This document shows, piece by piece, positions 47,309-59,643 of a DNA stretch of 64,000 bases (positions within the stretch are counted from its first letter, which is position 1; every line of letters starts with the position of its first letter). This DNA comes from Psychrobacter sp. P2G3 (GTDB taxonomy: Bacteria > Pseudomonadota > Gammaproteobacteria > Pseudomonadales > Moraxellaceae), in contig NZ_CP012529.1 of the NCBI RefSeq assembly GCF_001593285.1, forward strand, positions 62,001 to 126,000, written 5' to 3'. Under the pieces are notes generated by a model. It saw only the letters and a list, made by a program, of their open reading frames with translations. It was not told the origin of the DNA and did not search any database. The position numbers and the translations under genes are program-made.

Positions 47309-48427
47309 ATGTTTATGAAAGCGACCCTCAAGAGTTTACGTGAAACCAAAGCCAATCCAGCAGTAAGTATATTTGTTAAGACCCATCGCGCGCATCCAGC
47401 GAATGAACAAGATCCTATCGCTCTAAAAAACCAGTTGAAAGTGATGGAAGATCGTTTAACCAGCGAGTATGATAAGCGTACCGCAACGACTATTCTAGAA
47501 AATATTCATGCCAAAACTAATGATTTAAATCATAACTATAATCTTGATACATTAGCGATATTTGCTAGCACTGATGATGTGCAAGTCATCCGTATGCCAA
47601 TCGATACTACAGAACGGGTCATTATTTCAGATCGATTTGCGACCCGTGACTTAGTTCGCGATATGGCGAGTGCGGTACATTATTATACGGTAGTTCTGAC
47701 CCGTGATAAGGCGCGACTCATCGAAGCTTCTAACGATCGTGTAGTCATGGAGTTCGACAAGGATGATGATAGTCAAAATCATATGGAAAGCATCCCATTC
47801 CCTATTGATAATAATGGACTATATACTACAGGCGATGGTGGCTCTGATCGTTCATCTAACAATGAAAGCAGTTATCTAAAAGAGTTCTTTAACCAAGTTG
47901 ACAAAAGCGTGCAAGAACTATGGGGTGAGCACAAAATGCCACTCGTCATTGTTGGTGATGCAAAAAATATTGGCTACTACAAAGAAGTTTGTGATCGTCC
48001 AGACAATATTATTGCAATGGTCTCAAACGCTACCAATCTAGATGATGGTAGTGCACAGCATATCGTTAACTCAGTACAAGAGGCGGTAGAAGAATATCGT
48101 ACGTCATTACATAAAGCAGCACTGGGTGAGATTGACAAAGCACGCGGGGCTGATATGCTTCGGACTGATTTGCAGGATGTATATCGTGCTGCTTATCAAG
48201 GCGCTGGTGAAACCTTATATGTACGTCGCGGTTATATGCAGGCTGCGATGATTGACGAAAAAGCGCAGACATTAACTGCTGCTAATGATGCATCTGAAAA
48301 AGGTGTGACTGATGACGCTGTTGGCGAAATCATTGAGCATGTCATTCATAATGGTGGTGAGGCTGTGTTTATGCCACAAGATATTATGAGTGATGATCAG
48401 CCAATTGCTTTGGTTACGCGCTACTAA
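47309..48427 (+). CDS. Balon-like ribosome hibernation factor (baeRF / AOC03_06830 family)
   Basis: 372 residues. Bacterial relative of archaeo-eukaryotic aeRF1/Pelota. Typical start (KATLKSLRETKANPAVSIFVKTHRAHP), the RFATRDLVRDMASAVHYYTV block, VVLTRDKARLIEAS with the middle aRF1-like domain, LPLV-like VIVGDAKNIGYYKE, and a C-terminal pelota-like domain ending in IALVTRY. Balon, first found in cold-shocked and stationary P. urativorans, occupies the ribosomal A site with EF-Tu and can bind actively translating ribosomes. No GGQ motif is seen, consistent with a non-hydrolytic role. ATG 47315 is an alternative start; AAGGAAAA precedes both. Confidence 0.8.
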   Translation: MFMKATLKSLRETKANPAVSIFVKTHRAHPANEQDPIALKNQLKVMEDRLTSEYDKRTATTILENIHAKTNDLNHNYNLDTLAIFASTDDVQVIRMPIDTTERVIISDRFATRDLVRDMASAVHYYTVVLTRDKARLIEASNDRVVMEFDKDDDSQNHMESIPFPIDNNGLYTTGDGGSDRSSNNESSYLKEFFNQVDKSVQELWGEHKMPLVIVGDAKNIGYYKEVCDRPDNIIAMVSNATNLDDGSAQHIVNSVQEAVEEYRTSLHKAALGEIDKARGADMLRTDLQDVYRAAYQGAGETLYVRRGYMQAAMIDEKAQTLTAANDASEKGVTDDAVGEIIEHVIHNGGEAVFMPQDIMSDDQPIALVTRY

Positions 48428-48476
48428 TCGTTATCTAGCTAGCCAGTTAGCTTAGCAATAATGATTTAGCATCAAT

Positions 48477-48514
48477 AAAAAAAGCATTGGTTCAATATGA
48501 GCCAATGCTTTTTT
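48477..48514. terminator. Terminator after the Balon-like gene
   Basis: AAAAGCATTGG / CCAATGCTTTTTT with a short loop. Confidence 0.88.
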
Positions 48515-48617
48515 GCATTTCATATAATTAATATAGTTGCGATAAAGCTAAGACAAAATTACCATTCCTGTTGTTATAGCGCGAATAACGCCTATAATCG
48601 CTTATAACACTTATTTT

Positions 48618-49391
48618 ATGAATACTGAATTTATGATTAATAAAAACTCTTTTGTTGTGACCAGCTATAACATCCATAAAGGCATGTCGCCACTTAATCG
48701 CCGAGTAAAAATGCAAGGGATTGCTCAAGCCCTTGAAGAAGTAGGCTCTGATGTCCTATGTTTACAAGAGGTGCAAGGTCAGCATTTGAGGCGCAATATG
48801 CACTATAACGAATACCCTGATCAATCTCAGCATGAATGGTTTGGTGAGTATCTGCAGCTAGAAAATAGCTATGGTAAAAATTCAGAATATGAAAATGGTC
48901 ATCATGGTAATGCGGTACTGAGCCGATTTCCACTAGATCCAAAGCATAACGTTAACATTACTGTGAATAAACTTGAGCAACGCGGTGTCTTGCATTGTGA
49001 GGTGCAGCCAGCTGGTTGGGATGTGCCAGTGGTGGTATTGTGCGCTCACTTGAACCTATTTGAGCGTGATCGTATTAAGCAATATCAAGCCATTAGTGAT
49101 TACATGCGCAACGAGATAGCTCCGAATCAACCTCTGATTTTAGCGGGTGATTTTAACGACTGGAAAAAGCTATCTTGTGACACCTTAGCAAGTGATCTTG
49201 GGATGACTGAGGCTTTTAAACAATGTCATGGTAAATTGTTACCGACCTTTCCTGCAAAGCTGCCTGTGCTAAGTTTAGATCGTATCTATGTACGTAATCT
49301 TACTGTGAAAAACGCTTGGGTACATACTGGTAAACCTTGGTCAAAATTGTCCGATCACTTGCCTATTAGTGCTGAGTTGGCTTTGTTATAG
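48618..49391 (+). CDS. Endonuclease/exonuclease/phosphatase (EEP) family protein
   Basis: 257 residues. DNase I-like fold with the expected catalytic positions: Asn in VVTSYNIHKG, Glu in LCLQEVQG, a His/Asn stretch GHHGNAVLSRFP, AGDFNDWKKL with the Asp-Asn pair, and the terminal LSDHLPISAEL with Asp-His. Members include nucleases, phosphatases and sphingomyelinase-like enzymes; the substrate is open. No signal peptide, so probably cytosolic. The start is uncertain (ATG 48618 or 48633) as no ribosome binding site is visible. Confidence 0.82.
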   Translation: MNTEFMINKNSFVVTSYNIHKGMSPLNRRVKMQGIAQALEEVGSDVLCLQEVQGQHLRRNMHYNEYPDQSQHEWFGEYLQLENSYGKNSEYENGHHGNAVLSRFPLDPKHNVNITVNKLEQRGVLHCEVQPAGWDVPVVVLCAHLNLFERDRIKQYQAISDYMRNEIAPNQPLILAGDFNDWKKLSCDTLASDLGMTEAFKQCHGKLLPTFPAKLPVLSLDRIYVRNLTVKNAWVHTGKPWSKLSDHLPISAELALL

Positions 49392-49514
49392 TATAGGTTC
49401 GCTACCTATAAATTGAATAATACCTGTTTCTTTTTTAATAAAATTAAAACTCAAAAAATTCCAAATTAATAAGATAATTAACTACTAGCACATAAAATAT
49501 AAGGATATATACCT

Positions 49515-50519
49515 ATGTCTAACCTTTCTAATAAACCATTGCCAACGACTCAACACGCTGTACTTATTCGTGAGTTTGGTGAACCCGATGTCATGAACTA
49601 TCAAGACGATGTCGCTATCCCTGAGTTAAGTGATGACCAAGTGTTAGTGAAAGTCGCGTATGCAGGCATTAATCCCGTTGATTATAAGACTCGCCAAGGT
49701 AAGGGCTGGGGTGCCGAGAATATCCGTAAAAATAAATTTGACCATGACAAACCTGCTATTTTAGGTTTTGATATGGCTGGTGTTGTGGTCAAAAGTAATA
49801 ACGATCAGTTTACTGTTGATGAGAAAGTCGCAGCGCTTACTTTTGATGGTGGCTGTTATGCTGAGTATGTGGCAGTCGATGCTACATTGCTGGCTAAAGT
49901 ACCAGAATCGGTAACGCTAGAGCAGGCAGGTGCACTGCCTTGTATAGGACAAACGGCACTACAATTTGTAGAATTTGCTGATATCAAAACAGGCGAGCAT
50001 GTCGTAATGAATGCCCCGGCAGGTGGTGTTGGTCATCTACTCATTCAGTTATTAATGGACAAGGTGAATCAGAACGATATCAAAGTCACTGTTATTTGCT
50101 CACCAGAAAAGTATGCCAAGCTTGATGACCTTATAGATAAGAGCAAGCTAGCAGGCTGGATTGATTATACTAAAGAGGATGCATTCCCTGATTTGCAAGC
50201 GGATGTGCTACTGGACTTGGTCGGTGGTGATGCAGGTGTACGTGCGCTTGATGTGCTCAAGTCTGGTGGACGCGTCAATGTGCTACCAACGATTTGGGTC
50301 GATAAGCTCAAGGAGGCTGGCAGCCAAAAAGATCTAAATGTCGCTGGTTATAAAGCTCAACGTAGTGGGCAAGATATGGCAAGAGTATTACAACAAGTGG
50401 CAACTGGTAAGCTCAAATTACATATTCAGCAGACTTATCCGCTATCTGAGATCGTTGCCGCTCACACTGAGCTACAAAAAGGCGATACCTTTGGCAAAAT
50501 TGTCTTAAAAGCCAGCTAA
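49515..50519 (+). CDS. NADP-dependent alcohol dehydrogenase/quinone oxidoreductase (MDR superfamily)
   Basis: 334 residues, medium-chain reductase family without zinc-binding cysteines. N-terminal GroES-like domain (VKVAYAGINPVDYKTRQG) and Rossmann domain with MNAPAGGVGHLLIQL as the nucleotide-binding loop. The pattern fits quinone/enone reductases of the QOR type. AAGGATA precedes the ATG. Its last 4 bases overlap the convergent alkB stop. Confidence 0.83.
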   Translation: MSNLSNKPLPTTQHAVLIREFGEPDVMNYQDDVAIPELSDDQVLVKVAYAGINPVDYKTRQGKGWGAENIRKNKFDHDKPAILGFDMAGVVVKSNNDQFTVDEKVAALTFDGGCYAEYVAVDATLLAKVPESVTLEQAGALPCIGQTALQFVEFADIKTGEHVVMNAPAGGVGHLLIQLLMDKVNQNDIKVTVICSPEKYAKLDDLIDKSKLAGWIDYTKEDAFPDLQADVLLDLVGGDAGVRALDVLKSGGRVNVLPTIWVDKLKEAGSQKDLNVAGYKAQRSGQDMARVLQQVATGKLKLHIQQTYPLSEIVAAHTELQKGDTFGKIVLKAS

Positions 50520-51133
50520 TCTGAAAGCACGTGCCGAAACGTTAGACTAATTCGTCCATCGGCTACTGTTTTAGTCTTAGTGACGGTGTGCTTCCAAAAT
50601 GCTTGGGTATCACCATGCATAACGATAAGCTGACCAGACTCAAGATGAAGCTCGACTTTATCTTGAGTTTTTTTATGCTTAAAAACAAATTTTCGTGTAG
50701 CGCCAACGGACAAGGAAGCAATAATTGGCTGATAGCCTAGCTCCTTTTCATCATCCGCATGATAGCCCATACCGTCAGATCCTGAAGGGTAATAATTTAG
50801 CAAACAAGTATTAAAGTCAGCAGCGATTCCAATATTTGCCAGCTGTCGCTCGACAACTTGTTTCACATGAAACACTGCATCTGACCATGGAATGCTTTGG
50901 CGCGCATGACCGGAGTATTGGTAACTGGTATCTTCTTCACCCATCCAAACAATCTGACGAGTGGTGACATGAGTTTTACCAAATAAAGTTACGATATCAG
51001 AGCGCCAAGGAAGCTCAGTTAAAAGTTTGTCGTAGAGGTCATTAGGATTATTAATAATAACTCCTAAATTATTGACCTTACCATCATAGGGTAACAAGTT
51101 ATCAGTGGGTGCTGGGGCAAAAAGATCAGTCAT
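50516..51133 (-). CDS. alkB: Alpha-ketoglutarate-dependent dioxygenase AlkB
   Basis: 205 residues. Fe(II)/2-oxoglutarate dioxygenase that demethylates alkylated bases. Iron ligands appear as His-x-Asp in MGYHADDEKELGYQP, and the distal His and the Arg for 2-oxoglutarate in HKHTVTKTK and RISLTFRHV; the LNYYPSGSDGMGYHAD motif is that of the eukaryotic ALKBH2/3-like and bacterial AlkB-2 group. Lies 8 bases downstream of the alpha/beta hydrolase gene and is probably co-transcribed with it. Confidence 0.88.
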   Translation of the reverse strand: MTDLFAPAPTDNLLPYDGKVNNLGVIINNPNDLYDKLLTELPWRSDIVTLFGKTHVTTRQIVWMGEEDTSYQYSGHARQSIPWSDAVFHVKQVVERQLANIGIAADFNTCLLNYYPSGSDGMGYHADDEKELGYQPIIASLSVGATRKFVFKHKKTQDKVELHLESGQLIVMHGDTQAFWKHTVTKTKTVADGRISLTFRHVLSD

Positions 51134-51141
51134 GGTTTGGC

Positions 51142-52032
51142 TTATTTACGGCTTTGATAGTGTTCACTTATGATTTGCGCACATAATTCAGGCGCTTCCA
51201 TCGGTAACAAGTGACCGTAATCTGTTAGTGATATGATGCTGTTGTCAGGTACAAAATTTTGCCATTGCTTGCGAACTTTATGGTTAATAAACAAAGTTGG
51301 TTTACCGGTAATAAGCGTATAGGGGCAGCGCAATTTTTTAAGAGATTTATCAATATGTGGCGTGCCAAAGTAATTGGCGAGCTCTTGCTCTGGATCAAAT
51401 ATTAGAGAGTAGCTGCCATTAGTATTTGCAGCAAGGCTTTGTTCAGCGAACACCAACAAGTGCTCATCACTGATACGTCTGTAAGCACGTTGTTCGCGCA
51501 GGTGCTCATAGTAACCTTCGATACTTGACCAAGTCGTTCGCTTGGTTAGTGTGCTTTTAAAAGGCTCGCGGCTGAGCATAAAAGCCCGTGGGAGTAAATT
51601 ATACAGTGCTGTTTGTTTCTTGGTAAAAGTGACTGGCTCGATAAGGTATAGTTGTGAGAATAGATCGGGACGCTTGGCCGCCGCCATTGCGGTAGCGGTT
51701 GCCCCTTGTGAATGTCCAATACCGATAATAGGTGCATCTTGAGTTTTGTCCAAAAACTTAATGAGCATATCGGCATCTTGTTCACGAGTCAGGCGACGAG
51801 CTTTGGGCTTGTCGTACCAATAGCCACGCATTGCTAGCGAGGTTATATCAAAATTATCCGCAAGATTATGCATTAGAGGCTGATAGGTACCGACAGTGAA
51901 GCTATTGCCACCATAAAAATGCGCAGCTGGACGTTTATGGGCATTTTTTCTCACCGCCGCATTGAGCTGGCTTAGGTCGTAATAGCGGGCTTGTTGTCCA
52001 CTGATATCAATACTGTTTGTAAATGCTTCCAT
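51142..52032 (-). CDS. Alpha/beta hydrolase
   Basis: 296 residues. Nucleophile elbow IGIGHSQGATATAMAA (Ser near residue 105), oxyanion-side HFYGGNSFTVGTY, Asp in the LFINHK / ITGKPTL region and His in SLTDYGHLLPME. Likely a lipase/esterase of broad specificity; no signal peptide. First gene of a pair with alkB. Confidence 0.82.
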   Translation of the reverse strand: MEAFTNSIDISGQQARYYDLSQLNAAVRKNAHKRPAAHFYGGNSFTVGTYQPLMHNLADNFDITSLAMRGYWYDKPKARRLTREQDADMLIKFLDKTQDAPIIGIGHSQGATATAMAAAKRPDLFSQLYLIEPVTFTKKQTALYNLLPRAFMLSREPFKSTLTKRTTWSSIEGYYEHLREQRAYRRISDEHLLVFAEQSLAANTNGSYSLIFDPEQELANYFGTPHIDKSLKKLRCPYTLITGKPTLFINHKVRKQWQNFVPDNSIISLTDYGHLLPMEAPELCAQIISEHYQSRK

Positions 52033-52073
52033 GAGAATAACACTTCCTTGTGACTCATTATGTTTAACGATAA

Positions 52074-53984
52074 TTAACTGTTTTCACCTAAGAAACCACC
52101 ACTTTGGCGCTGCCATAATCCAGCATAGACGCCATTTAATGCTAATAATTCATCATGGCTGCCTTGTTCGATGATTTGACCTTTATCCATGACCACCAAT
52201 CTATCAAGCGCTGCAATCGTTGACAGACGATGGGCAATAGCAATGACGGTCTTGCCAGTCATGATGTCATTTAGACTTTCAGTGATGGCATACTCAATCT
52301 CAGAGTCGAGCGCACTTGTCGCTTCGTCCAATAATAAAATTGGCGCATTTTTTAGCATAACGCGTGAGATGGCAATACGTTGACGCTGACCGCCAGAGAG
52401 TTTGACCCCGCGTTCTCCAACCTGCGTATCAAGACCAGTATTGCCTTTATCATCATATAAGTCTTTGATAAATTCCCAAGCTTGTGCTTGTTTAGTGGCA
52501 AGAATGATTTCTTCATCGCTGGCATCAGGACGTCCATAGGCGATGTTTTCACGTACGGTACGGTGGAGCAGTGAGGTATCTTGCGTTACCATACCGATTT
52601 GCTGGCGTAAAGACTCTTGAGTGACTTCATCAATCGCTTGTCCATCGATATAAATTTTACCTTTATCAACATCAAAGAAGCGCAGTAATAAGTTCACCAA
52701 GGTCGATTTACCGGCACCTGAACGTCCAACCAAACCGATTTTTTCACCGGGTTTGATATCTAAATAAAAGTTATCCAGTAGTTTTACTTGTGAGGGGATA
52801 AGCGCTGTTCCGGCAGTATCAACCCCATCAATGCGCTCGCCTTCGATATCATCTTCACCCTCATAACTAAAATCAACATGGTCAAAGACGATATGACCAT
52901 CGGTAACTTTTAGATTAGAAGCGTTAGGCGCATCAACGATAGTCTGCGGTGCAGATAAGGTACGCATACCGTCTTGGGCGGTACCAATGCTCTCAAACAA
53001 GCTTGCTGTTTGCCACATAATCCACTGCGTTAAACCGTTTAATCGTAATGCCATTGCGGTTGCTGCGGCAATAGCCCCAACGCCAATATCGCCTTGTTGC
53101 CATAAATAGATACCAATCCCAGCCGTACTACTCACTAAAATGACGCTGATCAGATGGGTTGAGATCTCTAAATAGCTGACCCAGCGCATTTGCGCATGAA
53201 CCGTTCCTAAAAACTGACCCATAGCGTTCTTAGCATAACCCAGCTCACGGCGCGAATGACTGAACAATTTAACGGTCATAATATTGGCGTAAGCGTCAGT
53301 GATACGGCCAACCATCAACGCGCGGGCATCAGCCTGTACGATAGCAGTCCGTTTAAGCTTGGGAATAAAGAAACGTAAAGTAAAGCCAACGAGTACAAAC
53401 CAGATGATAAATGGGATTAATAATAAGCTGTCTAAGTTAAATAAGATGACACCAGTGGTAATAAAATAAACGATCACATACATAAACATATCAGTGACCG
53501 TCATCACCGTATCGCGTACGGCTAGTGCGGTTTGCATTACCTTGGCAGAAACTCGACCAGAAAACTCATCTTGATAAAACTGCATCGACTGCCCGAGCAT
53601 ATGCTGATGAAAACGCCAGCGCATTTGCATCGGGAACACGCCCTGAATCGACTGAAAATGAATAAACGACGATAAGGCAATCCAAAACGGACTCAGTAGC
53701 ATTACCGCTAGCATCAAAAGGAGCACGTCGCCTTTTTCAGTCCATAGCGTTTGCGGCGTATAGATACCTAGCCAGTCAACTATATTACCAATCCATGCAA
53801 ATAGCATCGCTTCATAAATGCCGATACCCGCGGACAAAATCATAAAAAACAGTAGCCAGCCACGTAAACCTTTGGTACATGCCCACAAAAATCTCAACAG
53901 CCCTTGACGAGGTGAGGGTAATGGCATAGGAGTATCAGGAAAGGCGGGTAGACGATTTTCAAAAAAACGGAATAGAGCATTCAT
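52074..53984 (-). CDS. ABC transporter, fused permease/ATPase (exporter type)
   Basis: 636 residues from ATG 53984 (NALFRFFENRLPAFP). Six membrane helices (about residues 30-310) followed by the nucleotide-binding domain: Walker A GLVGRSGAGKSTLVNLL, signature VKLSGGQRQRIAISR, Walker B ILLLDEATSALDSE and the switch His in IAHRLSTIA. Similar in plan to MsbA-like and YddA/BtuE multidrug half-transporters; works as a homodimer or heterodimer. The substrate cannot be read from the sequence. A GTG at 54035 would extend the N-terminus by 17 residues. Confidence 0.85.
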   Translation of the reverse strand: MNALFRFFENRLPAFPDTPMPLPSPRQGLLRFLWACTKGLRGWLLFFMILSAGIGIYEAMLFAWIGNIVDWLGIYTPQTLWTEKGDVLLLMLAVMLLSPFWIALSSFIHFQSIQGVFPMQMRWRFHQHMLGQSMQFYQDEFSGRVSAKVMQTALAVRDTVMTVTDMFMYVIVYFITTGVILFNLDSLLLIPFIIWFVLVGFTLRFFIPKLKRTAIVQADARALMVGRITDAYANIMTVKLFSHSRRELGYAKNAMGQFLGTVHAQMRWVSYLEISTHLISVILVSSTAGIGIYLWQQGDIGVGAIAAATAMALRLNGLTQWIMWQTASLFESIGTAQDGMRTLSAPQTIVDAPNASNLKVTDGHIVFDHVDFSYEGEDDIEGERIDGVDTAGTALIPSQVKLLDNFYLDIKPGEKIGLVGRSGAGKSTLVNLLLRFFDVDKGKIYIDGQAIDEVTQESLRQQIGMVTQDTSLLHRTVRENIAYGRPDASDEEIILATKQAQAWEFIKDLYDDKGNTGLDTQVGERGVKLSGGQRQRIAISRVMLKNAPILLLDEATSALDSEIEYAITESLNDIMTGKTVIAIAHRLSTIAALDRLVVMDKGQIIEQGSHDELLALNGVYAGLWQRQSGGFLGENS

Positions 53985-54343
53985 AGGCAAAAATGATACG
54001 CCAAGATAAACGATATTAAACGTCATCTTGGGCACTTACTTGTGTTATTGGGATTGCGCACTATTTTAGCAAAACTTCAGAGTTACACCTGCATGCTAAT
54101 TGTAATTTGAACGCTACAGGTCGTATTTGGTATTAACTATTAAAAACCACTATAAATAGATTGCTGTACAAAAAATATTTTGTTACCTTCCCCTATTTCG
54201 TTTTATTCAATGGGGTATATTCTCTATTAATAATCATTGGCTTATCTAAAAATCAAACGCTTAAAAATGACTATATCAAGATTCTCAGCACTGGCATACA
54301 AACAATAAACCCGCAAAATTTCGATTTAAAAAGGTAGAAGCTA
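53985..54343. other. Intergenic region between divergent ABC exporter and EamA genes
   Basis: 359 bases, AT-rich. Promoters are expected, but nothing further was identified. Confidence 0.4.
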
Positions 54344-55270
54344 ATGATTTATTTAACGATTGCAGTGCTATGTAGTGTCGCTGTTTCCGTTCTGCTCAAA
54401 GTATTGCGACAAAAGAACATAGATATTCGCCAGACGATCGTTGCTGGTTATCCAGTCGCCTTTTTACTGACTTTTATCTTATTAAAACCAGATGTGAGTA
54501 GTGTTAATACACTTGGCGCTGCATGGGGCATTATTATCGCTCTTGGTGTGCTGTTGCCCGCCGTATTTGTAATGCTTGGACGTGCCATTGAAGCCGTTGG
54601 AATGGTGGCAACCGATGCAGCTCAGCGTTTATCATTGATTATTCCTATTGTTGCCGCCTTTTTATTATTTGGTGAGATTTTGACTGGCACGCGCATATTT
54701 GGGCTAGCTTTAGGATTTTTGGCACTAGGAGCCTTGGTTTATCGTCCGCAGCAAGCTGTCATTGCTAATACCAGTGGCAATACTACTACTAGTGGCAATA
54801 ACACCAATAGTATAAGTATGGCAGCTACTGAGACTGCCAATAAAAATCCTGTACTCAAAACACCCCTATGGTTGTTTGGGGTGTGGGCAGGTTATGGCAT
54901 CATTGATATTTTGTTCAAACAAGTTGCCAAGCAAGGCACGGCATTTCCCTTGACTTTGTTTGTCAGTTTTGGACTTGCAGGGTTGTTGTTGTTTATTTAT
55001 TTGCTCATCACTCATATACGATGGCAAGGTAATGCACTTGTCGCAGGATTACTGCTTGGTGCGCTCAACATGGGTAATATTTATGCATATGTGCGTGCAC
55101 ATCAAGTATTGTCTGACTCACCAAGTATCGTATTCACAGGTATGAACGTTGGAGTCATCGCAGTGGCGACTATCATTGGAGTAGGTGTCTTTAAAGAATC
55201 TCTTAATCGTATCAATATGCTGGGATTGTTGTTAGCAGTAAGCGCTGTGGCAGTACTGTTCTTAGCTTAG
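54344..55270 (+). CDS. EamA/DMT family transporter
   Basis: 308 residues with ten predicted membrane helices, in two five-helix halves. The first half (YLTIAVLCSVAVSVLLKVL; GRAIEAVGMVATDAAQRLSL) and the second (PLWLFGVWAGYGIIDILFKQ; SIVFTGMNVGVIAVATI) show EamA signatures. Members export amino acids, nucleosides or other metabolites. A hydrophilic Thr/Asn/Ser loop (about 146-170) separates the halves. AAGGTAGAAG lies upstream of the ATG. Confidence 0.8.
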   Translation: MIYLTIAVLCSVAVSVLLKVLRQKNIDIRQTIVAGYPVAFLLTFILLKPDVSSVNTLGAAWGIIIALGVLLPAVFVMLGRAIEAVGMVATDAAQRLSLIIPIVAAFLLFGEILTGTRIFGLALGFLALGALVYRPQQAVIANTSGNTTTSGNNTNSISMAATETANKNPVLKTPLWLFGVWAGYGIIDILFKQVAKQGTAFPLTLFVSFGLAGLLLFIYLLITHIRWQGNALVAGLLLGALNMGNIYAYVRAHQVLSDSPSIVFTGMNVGVIAVATIIGVGVFKESLNRINMLGLLLAVSAVAVLFLA

Positions 55271-55555
55271 ACAACGAGACAATGTAAATTTCACGAGCAA
55301 TTTAACATTTATAATAGGAATAGAAGGTTAAGTTTGTATATGCTGATACCAGTATATATAATAAAGCATAGTGATATCATATATAAATCCAACAACTGTT
55401 CTTAAAAATCACTAATTCTTAACTTATTCAATGTAGGCACATAGTATGTCCTATGGTAAAGTTACTTATAGTTAGATCGTATGCAAGTTGTCATATAGCG
55501 CATAAGGTGTCACAGTAAAATTGATACTTATTAATAATTAGAGGATGCACACTTA

Positions 55556-56446
55556 ATGGAATATCAAAAGCAATCACAACGGATAAAAGACGGCTCAGGA
55601 TTTATCGCGGCACTCGACCAAAGTGGTGGAAGCACGCCTAAGGCACTTGAGAATTATGGTGTGAGTGGGGATGAGTACGATAATGACGAAGCCATGTTTG
55701 ATCTTGTACATGAGATGCGTGTACGGATTATGACTTGCGACTGCTTTGATAGCGAGCGTGTTCTTGGGGCGATTTTGTTCGAAGATACGATGGATCGTGA
55801 GGTCAATGGTAAGCCTACGGCTAACTATCTATGGGAAGATAAAAATATCGTGCCTTTTTTAAAGGTGGATAAAGGCTTAGCAGAACAAATGAGTGGCGTA
55901 CAAGTGATGCGTCCAATACCTAATTTAGATGCATTATTAGATAAAGCCCAAAATTACCCAGTGTTTGGCACTAAAATGCGTTCAGTGATTTATGAGCCAA
56001 GTGTCGATGGTATTGAGCTTGTCGTCCAGCAGCAGTTTGATGTGGCTAAGCAAATTATCTCTAAAGGTTTTATGCCTATCGTTGAGCCAGAAGTAGATAT
56101 CAATAGTGATAAGAAGCACGAATGCGAGCTACTGCTTAAAACCAATCTATTACATAACCTTGAGCGCTTGGCTGATGATAAGCAAGTGATGCTTAAGCTG
56201 ACTTTACCTGAAGAATCTGGTTTTTACCAAGAGTTGATTGATCATCCAAAAGTATTAAAAGTCGTTGCATTGTCTGGCGGTTATAGCCGTAGCGATGCTT
56301 GCGAAAAGCTTAAGCAAAACCCAGGTATGATTGCCAGTTTCTCACGCGCGTTTACCGAAGGTTTGAGTAAACAGCAAAGCGATAAAGAGTTTGCTGATAC
56401 GATTAATACCTCAATCGATGAGATTTATAAAGCGTCGAAGGTTTAA
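55556..56446 (+). CDS. fda: Class I fructose-bisphosphate aldolase
   Basis: 296 residues. Catalyses the reversible aldol cleavage of fructose 1,6-bisphosphate. Class I (Schiff-base) signature: FIAALDQSGGSTPKAL, FGTKMRSVI, MPIVEPEVDI and the active-site Lys in QVMLKLTLPEE (about residue 215). The layout is that of the bacterial/Staphylococcus-type class I enzyme, which is often the sole or gluconeogenic aldolase. AGAGGATG lies upstream. Ends at the terminator at 56476. Confidence 0.9.
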   Translation: MEYQKQSQRIKDGSGFIAALDQSGGSTPKALENYGVSGDEYDNDEAMFDLVHEMRVRIMTCDCFDSERVLGAILFEDTMDREVNGKPTANYLWEDKNIVPFLKVDKGLAEQMSGVQVMRPIPNLDALLDKAQNYPVFGTKMRSVIYEPSVDGIELVVQQQFDVAKQIISKGFMPIVEPEVDINSDKKHECELLLKTNLLHNLERLADDKQVMLKLTLPEESGFYQELIDHPKVLKVVALSGGYSRSDACEKLKQNPGMIASFSRAFTEGLSKQQSDKEFADTINTSIDEIYKASKV

Positions 56447-56475
56447 TCGAACCACTTTTCCTACATGCTAACGTA

Positions 56476-56515
56476 AAAAAGCTTGAACCTAACAATTAGG
56501 TTCAAGCTTTTTATT
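56476..56515. terminator. Bidirectional terminator between fda and the thiC remnant region
   Basis: Perfect 17-bp stem AAAAAGCTTGAACCTAA / TTAGGTTCAAGCTTTTT with loop CAA. Confidence 0.93.
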
Positions 56516-56534
56516 TTAACTAGATTTTAGTAAA

Positions 56535-56690
56535 TGAATAGCTATATCTCTTTATACAACTGACGGCCTTCACTATGATGTTTTTCGGTCATCTCTGCCA
56601 TACCTTTACTTCCTCGGCACTGGCTTTGCCAACTTGCTCGACCAGCTCAGTTTCTACTTCTTTAATCAGATGACCAGCATTGGTTAAGTC
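56535..56690 (-). pseudogene. Short frameshifted coding remnant downstream of thiC
   Basis: Directly after the thiC stop on the minus strand a reading frame with coding character appears (LTNAGHLIKEVETELVEQVG, then KASAEE) and continues in another frame (GMAEMTEKHHSEGRQLYKE). Neither piece has a start. The family is not recognised; it may be the tail of a lost gene. Confidence 0.35.
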
Positions 56691-56696
56691 GCCCGT

Positions 56697-59115
<2,419 letters not shown>

Positions 59116-59406
59116 TTAAGCCTCTGGCGTCCAACCTTGTGCACGCTCATAGTCTTCATTATCCAAAAACTTATCACGCTGTTCGGTTAAGAATTTTTTG
59201 GCTGCAGGATCCATCATGCTTAAATGGTTCTCATTAATAAGCATCGTCTGATGCTCAAGCCATTCTTTCCACGCTTTGTCAGATACCGTTTCTTGTAGCT
59301 CTTGACCTTTTTTATTAGGAAAAGGCGGATGCGGCATTTTTGGCAATTCTTGCTGATATTTACGGCAAAAAACTGTATTGGCTTGTGGGTTAAAACTCTC
59401 AGTCAT
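59116..59406 (-). CDS. yggX: Probable Fe(2+)-trafficking protein YggX
   Basis: 96 residues. Conserved [21 protein letters not shown] with the reactive Cys, the PGxxG-like [20 protein letters not shown] and [19 protein letters not shown]. Implicated in protecting iron-sulfur clusters and in oxidative stress resistance. Excellent AAGGAG 6 bases before ATG 59406. Confidence 0.92.
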   Translation of the reverse strand: MTESFNPQANTVFCRKYQQELPKMPHPPFPNKKGQELQETVSDKAWKEWLEHQTMLINENHLSMMDPAAKKFLTEQRDKFLDNEDYERAQGWTPEA

Positions 59407-59561
59407 GAGATGCTCCTTATTAAGTAAGCTATTAATTTATTAAGTCAAATATCGATATCAACCTATGATAACGGTCTTGGTCGATTTAGCAAAGGCTATC
59501 AAGTATATAGAAGGTAACCGTAAATCTGTTTAATACCAGTTTTGCCAGTATTATGACAAAT

Positions 59562-59604
59562 AAAAAACACCCGCCCTAAGTAGTGAATGTTAGGAGCGAG
59601 TGTT
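59562..59604 (-). terminator. Terminator after argH
   Basis: Minus strand AACACTCGCTCCTAA / TTAGGGCGGGTGTT with one unpaired position, followed by T6. Confidence 0.83.
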
Positions 59605-59643
59605 AAATATACAATATTAAGGCGGTTTTTTTAAACCAGGCGT

